Of a stretch of 31,903 nt of DNA, positions 15,629 through 24,611 are shown piece by piece. Within the stretch, counting starts at the first letter, position 1, and each line of letters starts with the position of its first letter. This stretch comes from Chitinophagaceae bacterium (lineage in GTDB: Bacteria > Bacteroidota > Bacteroidia > Chitinophagales > Chitinophagaceae), in NCBI GenBank assembly GCA_947468255.1, contig CANIMM010000003.1, forward strand, positions 1-31,903, given 5' to 3'. The translations under genes were made by a program, and so were the position numbers. The notes under the pieces were generated by a model that did not search any database, was not told the origin of the DNA, and saw only the letters and a list, made by a program, of their open reading frames with translations.

Positions 15629-17950
15629 ATGTGGAAACGCTTAGGAAGCTTTGTTATCAAAAACCGCTTACCATTGTTAATAGTTTTATTTGCAGTAACT
15701 GGCATAATGGGATTTTTTGCAAGCAAGGTAAAACTGAGTTATGAGTTTGCTAAAGCGATCCCTGTGGATAATCCGAAATACAAGGAGTATAAGCAGTTTA
15801 GGGAAAAATTTGGGGATGATGGAAATGTATTGGTAGTGGGTATTCAAACGGATAAGCTTTTTGAGCTCGCCACCTTTTCCGCCTACAGTCATTTGCAGCA
15901 GCAATTAAAAAAAGTGGCGGATGTAGAGGATGTATTGAGTGTTCCGACATCTATCAATTTGCAAAAAGATTCGATCACAGAAAAGTTAAATGCGGTAAAA
16001 ATATTTACGGATGACATTCAAAGCCAGGCAGCGCTTGATTCTGCCAGAAAAAATTTCCTGAACCTTCCCTTTTACACTTCACTTCTTTATAATACCCAAA
16101 CCAATGCTTATTTAATGGGTGTGAGAATTAATAGGGATTCGCTTAATTCTCCTAAACGCTCAAAAATTGTACAGGACATCACAGCAGTGGTCAATGATTT
16201 TGAAAAGAAAACTTCAATTGAAGTGCATCTCAGCGGACTTCCGCTGATAAGAACTGTAGTGGCTGATCGATTACAAAAAGAAATGAAAATATTTTTAATT
16301 GGTTCCCTCTTCCTGAGTGCATTGATTTTATTGATATTCTTCCGCTCTTTCAGCACCATGTTACTTTCATTAATGGTGGTCATACTAGGAGTTATCTGGA
16401 GTTTGGGAGTATTGCAATTGTGTGGTTATAAAATAAGTTTGCTCACCGCATTAACTCCGCCATTGGTGGTGGTAATCGGTATCCCAAATTGCATTTATTT
16501 TATTAATAAGTATCATACCTCCTTCCTTAGTAGTGGAGACAAACACCAGTCGCTAGTGGATATGGTGAGTAAAATGGGTATCGTTACCCTTTTTTGCAAT
16601 ATTTCTGCAGCCATCGGTTTTGCTGTATTTGCACTTACCAAAAGTGCAGTCTTGCAGGAATTTGGAGTGGTAGCAGGAATTAGTATCATGCTCATTTTTG
16701 TAATTTCCTTTATATTATTGCCTTCGGTACTGAGTTACTTGCCGGCTCCTAAGCCAGCCCATACAAAGTACCTCGACAATAAATGGCTGACCGATTTTTT
16801 ATTAAAAATCGAAAACTGGGTGGGTCATCACCAAAGGAAAGTATATGGAATTACAGCAGCAGTCTTGGCTTTTTCAATTGTAGGTATTTTTAAATTGAAT
16901 ACGGTAGCATTTATTGTGGATGATTTACCGAAAACGGATAAAATATATACGGATATGAAGTTTTTTGAAAAAAACTTTAAGGGAGTAATGCCGTTGGAAA
17001 TTGTGGTGGATACTAAAAAGCGCAATGGATTGGCTGGCATGCGAGCGCTTTCGGTATTTGAAAAAGTGGACTCCCTGTCTCAATATATAGTAGCTCAAAA
17101 AGAAATGAGTCGGCCACTAAGTCTTGCCGAAGGATTGAAATTTGCTAAGCAGGCTTTTTATGAAGGGGATTCTGTCAATTACCGATTACCCAATAGTTTT
17201 GACGGAGCTTTTGTAGGAGAATATTTGCGTCCCAGCAAGAATGATAGTGGGCGAAAAAATAATTTTTCAAAGATGTTATCCTCCTTCATGGATAGCACCA
17301 GACAAACTACCCGTATCAGCGTGAATATGGCAGATATTGGCACTAAGCAGTTGCCCATCGTTTTGCAAGGGGTGAGTGAAAGGGCCAGTCAATTGTTTGA
17401 CACGAGCAAGTTCAAAGTACAGTTAACGGGAACGAGTATTACCTTTTTGGAGGGAAGTAGTTTTATTATCAGTGGTTTAAAGGAAAGTATTGCTTGGGCA
17501 TTTTTGCTGATTTCACTTTGCATGCTCTATTTGTTTAAATCTGCAAGGATATTAATTTGCTCCCTTATTCCCAACCTGATTCCGTTGGTAATTACTGCAG
17601 GAGTAATGGGTTGGGTGGGTGTTCCGCTCAAACCCTCTACCGTACTAGTCTTTAGTGTGGCATTGGGTATTGCCATTGATATTACCATTCGATTTTTGGT
17701 CAACTATAAGCAGGAGCTGCCTACCTACGAAAATAATATCCAATTAACGGTAGCTGCAACCATTAAAAATACAGGGCTAAGTATTGTTTATACCTCTCTT
17801 GTTTTAATAGCAGGGTTTATAATATTCTGTTTTAGCAGTTTTGGCGGAACCATCGCTTTGGGTTGGTTAACATCGGTAACTTTATTAGTGGCTACTATTA
17901 CCAATCTCGTATTGTTGCCGGTATTGTTACTTAATCTGCGAAAAAAATAA
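15629..17950 (+). CDS. RND superfamily/MMPL-type exporter
   Basis: A 773-residue inner-membrane transporter with the duplicated RND layout. An N-terminal helix (near 13-33) is followed by a periplasmic domain of about 190 residues, then a five-helix bundle starting IFLIGSLFLSALILLIFF. A second helix, a second periplasmic domain and a second bundle complete the pattern. The segments VVVIGIPNCIYFINKYH and SVALGIAIDITIRFLVNYK are the sterol-sensing/Patched-like helix pairs of MMPL proteins. Such proteins move lipids or hydrophobic molecules using proton flow; the cargo here is unknown. An earlier ATG at 15569 is possible, but MWKRLGSFVIKNR begins the conserved part and a promoter-like box sits in the extension. 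No periplasmic adaptor or outer-membrane partner is adjacent. Confidence 0.9.
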   Translation: MWKRLGSFVIKNRLPLLIVLFAVTGIMGFFASKVKLSYEFAKAIPVDNPKYKEYKQFREKFGDDGNVLVVGIQTDKLFELATFSAYSHLQQQLKKVADVEDVLSVPTSINLQKDSITEKLNAVKIFTDDIQSQAALDSARKNFLNLPFYTSLLYNTQTNAYLMGVRINRDSLNSPKRSKIVQDITAVVNDFEKKTSIEVHLSGLPLIRTVVADRLQKEMKIFLIGSLFLSALILLIFFRSFSTMLLSLMVVILGVIWSLGVLQLCGYKISLLTALTPPLVVVIGIPNCIYFINKYHTSFLSSGDKHQSLVDMVSKMGIVTLFCNISAAIGFAVFALTKSAVLQEFGVVAGISIMLIFVISFILLPSVLSYLPAPKPAHTKYLDNKWLTDFLLKIENWVGHHQRKVYGITAAVLAFSIVGIFKLNTVAFIVDDLPKTDKIYTDMKFFEKNFKGVMPLEIVVDTKKRNGLAGMRALSVFEKVDSLSQYIVAQKEMSRPLSLAEGLKFAKQAFYEGDSVNYRLPNSFDGAFVGEYLRPSKNDSGRKNNFSKMLSSFMDSTRQTTRISVNMADIGTKQLPIVLQGVSERASQLFDTSKFKVQLTGTSITFLEGSSFIISGLKESIAWAFLLISLCMLYLFKSARILICSLIPNLIPLVITAGVMGWVGVPLKPSTVLVFSVALGIAIDITIRFLVNYKQELPTYENNIQLTVAATIKNTGLSIVYTSLVLIAGFIIFCFSSFGGTIALGWLTSVTLLVATITNLVLLPVLLLNLRKK

Positions 17951-17957
17951 CTTCTAC

Positions 17958-17996
17958 TTTTTCACTTATTCCCTTCACTAGGGAATAAGTGAAAAA
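17958..17996. other. Perfect 16-bp stem-loop between converging genes, inverted T/A flanks
   Basis: TTTTTCACTTATTCCC (17958-17973) pairs with its exact complement at 17981-17996 around a 7-nt loop. It sits between the RND exporter and TlpA-like stops. Unlike a normal terminator, the T-run comes first and the A-run last on both strands, so no U-tract follows the hairpin. It may block exonucleases or processivity, but an intrinsic terminator call is not justified. Confidence 0.6.
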
Positions 17997-18020
17997 CTGT
18001 TGGAATTGAATTGCATTTTT

Positions 18021-19145
18021 TTATTTTATCAATTCTCCCAACTTCATTTCCAAATCATTTCCTCTTAGGTTAGTTGCGATAATTTTCCCTTGGGGATCAA
18101 CCAATACATTGTAAGGAATTCCTTCAAAACCATACAATGCTACGGCTGCACTGCTCCAGTATTTCAAATCACTGATATGGTACCAGGTAAGTTTGTCTTC
18201 TTCAATGGCCTTTACCCATGACGCTTTTTCTTTGTCTAGCGATACACCTAGTACAGTAAAGTTTTTATCTTTAAAAAGATTATAGGCTTTCACCACATTT
18301 GGATTCTCGCCTCTGCAGGGTCCACACCAGCTTGCCCAAAAATCAACCAGTACATATTTACCACGAAGCATGCTTAAAGAAAAAGGCTTTCCGCTGGTAT
18401 CTGCCATGGTAATTTCAGGAGCCATTCCGCCATCTTTCGGCTTGGATTTATTTTGAGCAATCAGTTGATTGTATTGTGCTACTATAGTGGCGATGGACTG
18501 ATTGGTTGGGAAACGTTTTGCCAATCCTGCAACTGTAGTTTCAATTTTTTCAGGCTCAATATTTCGGGTATAGCCCAAACTGAATAAAGCCATTATTGCA
18601 TTGCTGGTGGTGTCTAAATACCGTAGCGTATATTGTTGAAAATCGGTTTGTTTTTCAGCAAAATCTTTTTGTAATACCAGATAGGTGCTATCTGATGGCA
18701 AAGGATTCTTAAACTGTTGCAATAGTGCTGCTTTATCTTCGAGCCCTTTCCTCTTGCCTTCAATGGTTACCATAAAAGAGCGGAGTAAATAATTGGCTGG
18801 GGAATTAAATCTTGTGTTGTCGAGTGAAATGGTATTTAAATCTGCTGAAAATGGTATAGTAGGCTGGTCATTGATAAAAATAAATGCTGCCTGACTTTTT
18901 TCTAGCCTCAGCCTGTATAAACCTTCTTCTGTTGCTAATGCAGTTAATGAAAATTGACCGTTTTTAATTTCGGCGGTGTCTAATACAGCCGGGTCTTTTT
19001 GACTAAAGTACAACTCCTCCAAATAAATTTTTTGATCAGGAGCGTTTTTTAGTTCTCCTAAAACCGTAAACTGGCCTTTTTGAACAGAGGGGCTGCAAGA
19101 GAATAAAATCAATGCACTTATTACTAGGATCAGATTTTTTTTCAT
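18021..19145 (-). CDS. TlpA-like thiol-disulfide oxidoreductase lipoprotein with DUF4369 domain
   Basis: A 374-residue envelope lipoprotein. The signal peptide ends in the lipobox LFSCS (Cys17). The N-terminal beta-rich domain (FTVLGELKNAPDQKIYLEEL and following) is of DUF4369 type. A helical linker leads to a thioredoxin-fold AhpC/TSA-type domain with the redox motif FWASWCGPC near residue 275-279 and the cis-proline region FEGIPYNVLVDPQG. It is anchored in the periplasm or outer membrane and is expected to reduce or exchange disulfides; the partner is unknown, as such proteins are numerous in Bacteroidota. It starts 9 bp after the gatB stop, so co-transcription with gatB is likely though functionally puzzling. 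Confidence 0.92.
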   Translation of the reverse strand: MKKNLILVISALILFSCSPSVQKGQFTVLGELKNAPDQKIYLEELYFSQKDPAVLDTAEIKNGQFSLTALATEEGLYRLRLEKSQAAFIFINDQPTIPFSADLNTISLDNTRFNSPANYLLRSFMVTIEGKRKGLEDKAALLQQFKNPLPSDSTYLVLQKDFAEKQTDFQQYTLRYLDTTSNAIMALFSLGYTRNIEPEKIETTVAGLAKRFPTNQSIATIVAQYNQLIAQNKSKPKDGGMAPEITMADTSGKPFSLSMLRGKYVLVDFWASWCGPCRGENPNVVKAYNLFKDKNFTVLGVSLDKEKASWVKAIEEDKLTWYHISDLKYWSSAAVALYGFEGIPYNVLVDPQGKIIATNLRGNDLEMKLGELIK

Positions 19146-19154
19146 TTTGAAATA

Positions 19155-20597
19155 TTAATTTAATTTTTCGGCTAATAATTTATTGACCACATTCATGTCT
19201 GCCTTGCCCTTGCTTAATTTTTTCACTTCTCCAGCAAAGAGTCCAATCAGTCCTTTTTTTCCACTTCGGTATTCTTTTACTTTGTCAGGCATTTTGTTAA
19301 TCACTTCGTCTACCCAGCTGGCAACAGAATCATTGTTGCTTTCTTGAAGCAGATTTAATTCAGTGGCAACTTGTAATGGATTTTTTGAAGGTGCCTGTAA
19401 GAGTGCCGACAAAATTTTAGTAGATGCGATGCTGAAATTCACTTGGCCGTCCTCCACCAATTGTATCAAAGCGGCAATTTTTTCAGGCGTAAGCGGAAAG
19501 GATTCCAATTCAATTGCATGATCATTGAGATATGATTTAATTGGCCCCATCAACCAGTTGACAGCTGCTTTGTAGTTGGATGTATGCTTAATAAGCTCCT
19601 CGAAATAATTTACCAGTGACTTATCGCTACAAATCACCTGGGCATCGTAGGGAGGAAGTTGAAAAACCTCCTTATACTTTAGCTCCAAGGCTTCTGGTAG
19701 CGAAGGGAGCGCATCTTTAACTGCTTGTAAAAACTCATCCGTAATATGAAAAGGGGTGAGGTCTGGATCAGCAAAATAGCGATAATCATCCGCATCCTCT
19801 TTACTGCGCAAAGAAAAAGTGGTATTGTTATCGGCATCAAAACTTCTTGTTTCTTGGATTACTGCAGCACCCATTTCTACGATATCGATCAGTCGGTTCA
19901 CTTCTAGGTCGATCGCTTTTTTTACATTACGGATACTGTTTAGATTTTTAACTTCTACCCTGGTGCCTAATTTTTTTTCACCTTTCAGGCGAATGGAAAT
20001 GTTTGCATCGCAGCGCATGCTTCCTTCTTCCATATTCCCATCACAGATATCGAGCCAGCGGACTAGCCGCCTTAATTCTGTGATATAGGCAAATGCCTCT
20101 TCGCTACTGTGGAGGTCTGGTTCACTCACTATTTCAAGTAAGGGTACTCCTGCACGGTTAAGATCGATGGCGGTATAGTTTTCGTCTACATCATGCAGGC
20201 TTTTTCCGGCATCTTCTTCAATATGGATTCGGTTGAGCTGGATATTACGTTGCTCATTATTCACTTTTATTGTTACGAAACCATTTTTGCAGATTGGGGT
20301 GGTATGCTGACTTATCTGGTAACCTTTTGGAAGGTCGGGGTAAAAATAGTTTTTGCGGGCAAAATAATTTTCCTGTTCAATTTCGCAGTGAAGTGCCAGG
20401 CCTAATTTAATAGCAAATTCAATGGCTTTTTTATTCATTCTAGGCAAAGTGCCGGGATGTGCCAATGTGATTGGACTGATATGGGTATTGGGGGCAGCAC
20501 CAAAAGAGGCGCTGTCACCACAAAAAAGTTTGCTATTGGTTTGCAGTTGGGCATGTACTTCCAGGCCAATTACTACTTCGTATTTATCATTTTTCAT
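19155..20597 (-). CDS. gatB: Asp-tRNA(Asn)/Glu-tRNA(Gln) amidotransferase subunit B
   Basis: GatB is the kinase/tRNA-binding subunit of GatCAB, which converts mischarged Glu-tRNA-Gln (and Asp-tRNA-Asn) to the amide form. The 480-residue protein shows VIGLEVHAQLQTNSKLFC, HPGTLPRMNKKAI, YFYPDLPKGYQISQ and NRAGVPLLEIVSEPD. The C-terminal YqeY-like tail ends KADMNVVNKLLAEKLN. gatA and gatC are not in the window, in keeping with the scattered gat genes of many bacteria. The ATG at 20597 (MKNDKYEVVIGLEVH) is chosen over one at 20633. A perfect -7 box TACCTTTG (20612-20605) lies in between and would make the mRNA nearly leaderless, and the alternative start lies inside the repeat array. Confidence 0.96.
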   Translation of the reverse strand: MKNDKYEVVIGLEVHAQLQTNSKLFCGDSASFGAAPNTHISPITLAHPGTLPRMNKKAIEFAIKLGLALHCEIEQENYFARKNYFYPDLPKGYQISQHTTPICKNGFVTIKVNNEQRNIQLNRIHIEEDAGKSLHDVDENYTAIDLNRAGVPLLEIVSEPDLHSSEEAFAYITELRRLVRWLDICDGNMEEGSMRCDANISIRLKGEKKLGTRVEVKNLNSIRNVKKAIDLEVNRLIDIVEMGAAVIQETRSFDADNNTTFSLRSKEDADDYRYFADPDLTPFHITDEFLQAVKDALPSLPEALELKYKEVFQLPPYDAQVICSDKSLVNYFEELIKHTSNYKAAVNWLMGPIKSYLNDHAIELESFPLTPEKIAALIQLVEDGQVNFSIASTKILSALLQAPSKNPLQVATELNLLQESNNDSVASWVDEVINKMPDKVKEYRSGKKGLIGLFAGEVKKLSKGKADMNVVNKLLAEKLN

Positions 20598-20604
20598 TGC
20601 AGAA

Positions 20605-20612
20605 CAAAGGTA
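20605..20612 (-). promoter_or_regulatory. Putative gatB promoter -7 box
   Basis: Minus strand TACCTTTG matches TAnnTTTG exactly and ends 7 bp before the gatB ATG, predicting a leader of only a few nucleotides. The -33 zone falls within the palindrome array at 20621-20688. Confidence 0.5.
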
Positions 20613-20620
20613 AGGAAGTT

Positions 20621-20688
20621 CCCGGTGACTCACCCCACCCGGTGACTCACCCTACCCGGTGACTCACCCTACCCGGTGACTCACCGAA
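20621..20688. repeat. Four-unit 17-bp tandem array of GGTGA-N-TCACC palindromes
   Basis: Four consecutive 17-bp units of the form CCCGGTGACTCACCCTA, starting at 20621, 20638, 20655 and 20672. Units differ only in the last four bases, and each carries the 11-bp palindrome GGTGA-C-TCACC unchanged. The array lies between the alaS stop and the gatB start, directly upstream of a gatB -7 box. This placement suggests operator-like sites, but a simple tandem duplication cannot be excluded. It is too short and too regular (4-6 bp gaps) for a CRISPR. Confidence 0.95.
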
Positions 20689-20709
20689 CACTTACAGGGT
20701 AATCTCAAT

Positions 20710-23430
20710 TTAAAGTAAAGACTTAATAGTTTCAATAACTGTCTTCAGGTTGCTAATATCCTGTCCACCTGCAGTGGCAATGGTAGCCTGTCCGCCTCCG
20801 CCACCTTGTATCAATCCCGCCACCTGCTCCCGGATAATTTTAGCGGCATCCAATTTTTTTGCAGCTACTACTGTCTCTGAAATCCCTAGTGCTACAAAAG
20901 CCTTTCCATCTATGTTGGCGCAAAGCACGATAACATGGTCGTGCAAGTGATTTTTACAATCCACACATAATTTTTTTAATGCATCTGCGCTACTTACTTC
21001 TATGATTTCACCTACAAAAGTTACCTTATCAATGATCTCATCTTTTTTTAATAATTCATTCCGGATGCCAACCAATTGCCTTGCTTCTAGCCCATCAATT
21101 TTTTTAGAAAGGGCAGTATTTTCGGAGGATAAATTTTCGATGTATTTGTGAATGTTGACGGGGTTCTTTAACAGTGTTCGGATAGCACTTAATTCAGTAA
21201 ATGTTTGCTGGATATACTGTTCTGCAGCATATCCACACACTGCTTCAATCCTTCGAACACCAGCTGCTACGGCCGCCTCATGTTTTATTTTGAAAATACC
21301 CAGTTCACCCGTGAATCCCACATGGGTGCCACCACACAATTCCAAAGAATACTGGGGATCCATGATTACCACCCTTACCGTATCGCCATATTTTTCGCCA
21401 AACAAAGCCATTGCCCCTAATGCGATTGCTTCGTCTTTGTGCATAGATCGGATTACCACCGGAACATTTTCTCTGATTTTTTCATTCACCATTTTTTCAA
21501 CTGCAGCAATCTCTACCTCTGTTACCTTGGCAAAATGTGAAAAGTCGAAGCGAAGTTGTTCATCATTGACAAGGCTGCCTTTTTGAGCCACATGTTTGCC
21601 TAATACATTGCGCAAAGCGGAATGCATTAAATGGGTAACACTGTGATGAACAGATATAGCCTGCCTTCTTGCAGTATTTATTTTAGCTACTACCGGGCCA
21701 TCAATTGCAATCGGCAATTTATCCGTAAAATGAATGATAAGGTCATTTTCTTTTTTTGTATTGGTAACTTCAATCGCTTCCTGCCCAAAATAGAGGGTGC
21801 CGGTATCGCCTACCTGTCCACCACTTTCTGCATAAAACGGTGTGGCAGCAAGGATTAACTGATAAAATGCTTTTGACTTGGAAGATACTTTACGGTATTT
21901 AATTACAGAAGTGTCGGTTTCCATTGCGTCGTAGCCTATAAATTGATTAGCTACCTTATCAACTAGGGTAATCCAATCTTCGGTGTCGAGAACGGCTGCA
22001 GACCGACTGCGGTTTTTCTGTTGCTGCATTTCTTTTTGAAAACCAGCTTCATCTACTTTCAAATTATTTTCAGTAGCTATCAGCATGGTAAGGTCAAGCG
22101 GAAAACCAAAAGTGTCATAAAGTTCAAAGGCGATAGCGCCGTCAATAACTTTCGTTGATTGTGATTGCTGGATGGTTTCATCCATTCTTTTTAAACCCTT
22201 GTCAAGTGTTCTCAAAAACGCCTCTTCTTCTTCCTTTACCACTTTGCTCACAAAATCCAATTGCTGTATCAGCTCCGGGAAAACCGTTTCAAATTGTTTG
22301 GCCAATAAGGGCAGTAGTTGAAACAATAAGGGTTGTTTGTAATCCAAATAGGAATAGTAGTATCGAACGGCCCTTCTTAATATCCTTCTAATAACATATC
22401 CAGCTCCGGTATTGGAAGGAAGCTGCCCATCAGCAATAGCGAAACTGATAGCCCGGATATGATCTGCGAGTACACGAAATGCAACCGCTCCTTCCCACCC
22501 ACCTTCGATGGGAGTAATGTTGGCAGGGTTTTTTGTGGAGTCGGCCGGTGTTAAATTGGGGTTATATATTTTACCAGTTATTTTTTCAATAGCTTGGATG
22601 GTGCCAGTAAAAATATCAGTGTCATAGTTGCTGGTTTTGCCTTGTAATACTCTTACCAGGCGTTCAAATCCCATTCCTGTATCAACATGCTGGGCTGGTA
22701 AAGGTTCCAGGCTTCCGTCTTTTTTTCGGTTGAATTGGATAAATACATTGTTCCAAATCTCAATTACCTGAGGATGGTCATTGTTTACCAACTCGCTTCC
22801 CTCAATTTGTTTTCTTTCCTCAGCAGGCCTGCAGTCTACGTGAATTTCTGTACAGGGGCCACAGGGGCCTGTGTCACCCATTTCCCAAAAATTGTCTTTC
22901 TTGTTGCCCAATAAAATCCGGTCTTCTGCTACATATTTTTTCCATTCATTGAAAGCTTCCTCATCCCTGGGTAAACCTTCTTTTGCATCACCTTCAAAAA
23001 TGGTTACATATAATTTATCTTTATCTAATTGGTAAACATTGGTAAGTAATTCCCAGCTCCAGGCGATGGCTTCTTTTTTAAAATAATCACCAAAGCTCCA
23101 ATTGCCCAGCATTTCAAACATGGTATGGTGGTACGTATCTACACCTACTTCTTCCAAATCGTTGTGTTTTCCACTTACCCGAAGGCATTTTTGCGTATCA
23201 GCAGCGCGTTTATAGGGAGCAGTTTTATTGCCTAGGAAATAATCTTTAAACTGATTCATACCCGCATTGGTGAACAACAGGGTGGGATCATCCTTTAATA
23301 CGATGGGGGCTGAAGCCACGATGGCATGCTCCTTGGATTGAAAGAAATCAAGAAATTGCTGGCGTATTTCAGCGGCGGTTAGTTGGCTCGGCATTGAAGT
23401 AGTTGTCTTTTTTTCGTCATTTTGGGACAT
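20710..23430 (-). CDS. alaS: Alanyl-tRNA synthetase
   Basis: Charges tRNA-Ala and edits Ser/Gly mischarging. The 906-residue protein has the class II core (LLFTNAGMNQFKDYFLG, NFWEMGDTGPCGPCTEIH, HVDTGMGFERL). The editing domain carries HHSVTHLMH near residue 590 and CGGTHVGFTGELG near 700, together the zinc site. The C-terminal C-Ala domain has the Gly-rich IQGGGGGQATIATAGG. The length is normal. The frame is open to 23505, but that extension overlaps promoter boxes for both strands. ATG 23430 (MSQNDEKK) is used; ATG 23394 (MPSQLTAAEIRQQF) is close to the usual AlaS start and is an equal candidate. A -7 box TACCTTTG lies at 23510-23503. It diverges from the M23 peptidase gene. Confidence 0.97.
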   Translation of the reverse strand: MSQNDEKKTTTSMPSQLTAAEIRQQFLDFFQSKEHAIVASAPIVLKDDPTLLFTNAGMNQFKDYFLGNKTAPYKRAADTQKCLRVSGKHNDLEEVGVDTYHHTMFEMLGNWSFGDYFKKEAIAWSWELLTNVYQLDKDKLYVTIFEGDAKEGLPRDEEAFNEWKKYVAEDRILLGNKKDNFWEMGDTGPCGPCTEIHVDCRPAEERKQIEGSELVNNDHPQVIEIWNNVFIQFNRKKDGSLEPLPAQHVDTGMGFERLVRVLQGKTSNYDTDIFTGTIQAIEKITGKIYNPNLTPADSTKNPANITPIEGGWEGAVAFRVLADHIRAISFAIADGQLPSNTGAGYVIRRILRRAVRYYYSYLDYKQPLLFQLLPLLAKQFETVFPELIQQLDFVSKVVKEEEEAFLRTLDKGLKRMDETIQQSQSTKVIDGAIAFELYDTFGFPLDLTMLIATENNLKVDEAGFQKEMQQQKNRSRSAAVLDTEDWITLVDKVANQFIGYDAMETDTSVIKYRKVSSKSKAFYQLILAATPFYAESGGQVGDTGTLYFGQEAIEVTNTKKENDLIIHFTDKLPIAIDGPVVAKINTARRQAISVHHSVTHLMHSALRNVLGKHVAQKGSLVNDEQLRFDFSHFAKVTEVEIAAVEKMVNEKIRENVPVVIRSMHKDEAIALGAMALFGEKYGDTVRVVIMDPQYSLELCGGTHVGFTGELGIFKIKHEAAVAAGVRRIEAVCGYAAEQYIQQTFTELSAIRTLLKNPVNIHKYIENLSSENTALSKKIDGLEARQLVGIRNELLKKDEIIDKVTFVGEIIEVSSADALKKLCVDCKNHLHDHVIVLCANIDGKAFVALGISETVVAAKKLDAAKIIREQVAGLIQGGGGGQATIATAGGQDISNLKTVIETIKSLL

Positions 23431-23472
23431 ACACCTTTCTGTTTTTTGGATGATTTTTGCAATAGTTCCTGC

Positions 23473-23510
23473 TATCTTTGCACGTGAAACGATTGATTGG
23501 CGCAAAGGTA
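23473..23510. promoter_or_regulatory. Overlapping divergent promoters of alaS (-) and the M23 gene (+)
   Basis: Two perfect TAnnTTTG boxes lie 22 bp apart: TATCTTTG on the plus strand (23473-23480) and TACCTTTG on the minus strand (23510-23503). Each fires toward the other box, so the predicted transcripts overlap by about ten bases and polymerases would compete. The predicted leaders are about 140 nt for the M23 gene and 65-100 nt for alaS. Confidence 0.5.
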
Positions 23511-23630
23511 AAGAATTCAGGGTTGAGTTAACTAAGGCGCATATAAAATGGACAGTAACGTTATTATTTAAAGATTAGACGTAAATTCAATCATCCAAAA
23601 AATTACAAACCTCCAGCGGGTTTTGTGGCA

Positions 23631-24602
23631 ATGAAAAAGATTAAATATTTTTATAATACCAATACGCTTCGTTACGAAAAGCTGGTAACACCTCTAAGGG
23701 TGTTGTTACTAAGGGTATTTGGGGCTTTTTCGGTGCTACTGGTCAGCTCTACCCTGGTAATCTGGGTGTATACTAAATTTATTCCCCGGCCTTCTGACAA
23801 GGAATCGAGATTACGGATTGAATTGATGAGGGATAATTATACTATTTTAAGTGAAAAGGTAAAGACATTGCAACAGCAAATGGCCGGACTTGAGAAGCGG
23901 GACAATGAAGTTTATCGCTCAATTTTTGAAGCCAAGCCATTGCCGGATAGCGCAAGGGCAAAGCTGACAGAAAAGAAAAAAGAGGTAGAAAAGGTGAATG
24001 TAATGAGTGATGACCTGTTGGGAAAAGAGATTGCTGTTTCACTGAATAATATTAGCGCAAGGGTTGTATACCAGATTAATAGTTATAAGCAAATTGAAAA
24101 GCTGATCAATAATCAGGAAAATAAATTGGCGAGTATTCCGGCTATACAACCGGTAAGCAATAAAGACCTGACTAGAATTGCAAGTGGGTTTGGGTATCGC
24201 ATCCACCCTATTTATGGAATTCCAAAAATGCATGAGGGGCTCGATTTTACTGCTAGTCAGGGAACACCCATTTATGCAACTGGCGATGGAAGAGTAACTA
24301 CGGCAGGCAATGCAACGGGCAAGGGCAACCATGTTATTATTAACCATGGGTACGGTTATGAAACGGTATACATGCACATGGTACGTATCAAGGCAAGGGA
24401 CGGCCAATTGGTAAAAAGGGGGCAAATTATTGGCTGGGTAGGCAATACTGGTGCCAGTACAGGGCCCCATTGTCATTATGAAGTGCATATCTTTGGAAGA
24501 CCTGTGGACCCGGTTTACTTTTTCTTTAATGACCTGAATGCAGAACAATATGATCGCGTACTCAAAATTGCTGCTACCGGCAGTGCAAAAAGTTTTGATT
24601 AA
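23631..24602 (+). CDS. M23 family metallopeptidase (LytM-type, membrane anchored)
   Basis: A cell-wall endopeptidase or divisome-type regulator. The 323-residue protein has a cytoplasmic N-terminus (KKIKYFYNTNTLRYEKL), one membrane helix (about 25-50, VFGAFSVLLVSSTLVIWVY), a coiled-coil stalk (about 60-180) and a C-terminal LytM domain. Zinc ligands are visible: His near 201 and the following Asp in MHEGLDF, and the HxH in HCHYEVH near 280. The core GFGYRIHPIYGIPK and GNHVIINHGYGYETVYMHM is intact, so it is likely active. GTG at 23625 is possible, but ATG 23631 is preferred. It is followed 9 bp later by the MerR-type gene and is probably co-transcribed with it. Confidence 0.94.
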   Translation: MKKIKYFYNTNTLRYEKLVTPLRVLLLRVFGAFSVLLVSSTLVIWVYTKFIPRPSDKESRLRIELMRDNYTILSEKVKTLQQQMAGLEKRDNEVYRSIFEAKPLPDSARAKLTEKKKEVEKVNVMSDDLLGKEIAVSLNNISARVVYQINSYKQIEKLINNQENKLASIPAIQPVSNKDLTRIASGFGYRIHPIYGIPKMHEGLDFTASQGTPIYATGDGRVTTAGNATGKGNHVIINHGYGYETVYMHMVRIKARDGQLVKRGQIIGWVGNTGASTGPHCHYEVHIFGRPVDPVYFFFNDLNAEQYDRVLKIAATGSAKSFD

Positions 24603-24611
24603 CTTTAAATA

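Noticed and set aside
20621..20688. CRISPR array
   Set aside because: Units are 17 bp with 4-6 bp between palindromes; there are no spacer-length unique segments and no cas genes.
20621..20688. The central TGAGTCA as a bZIP/AP-1 site
   Set aside because: It is a eukaryotic motif without meaning in this clearly bacterial sequence.
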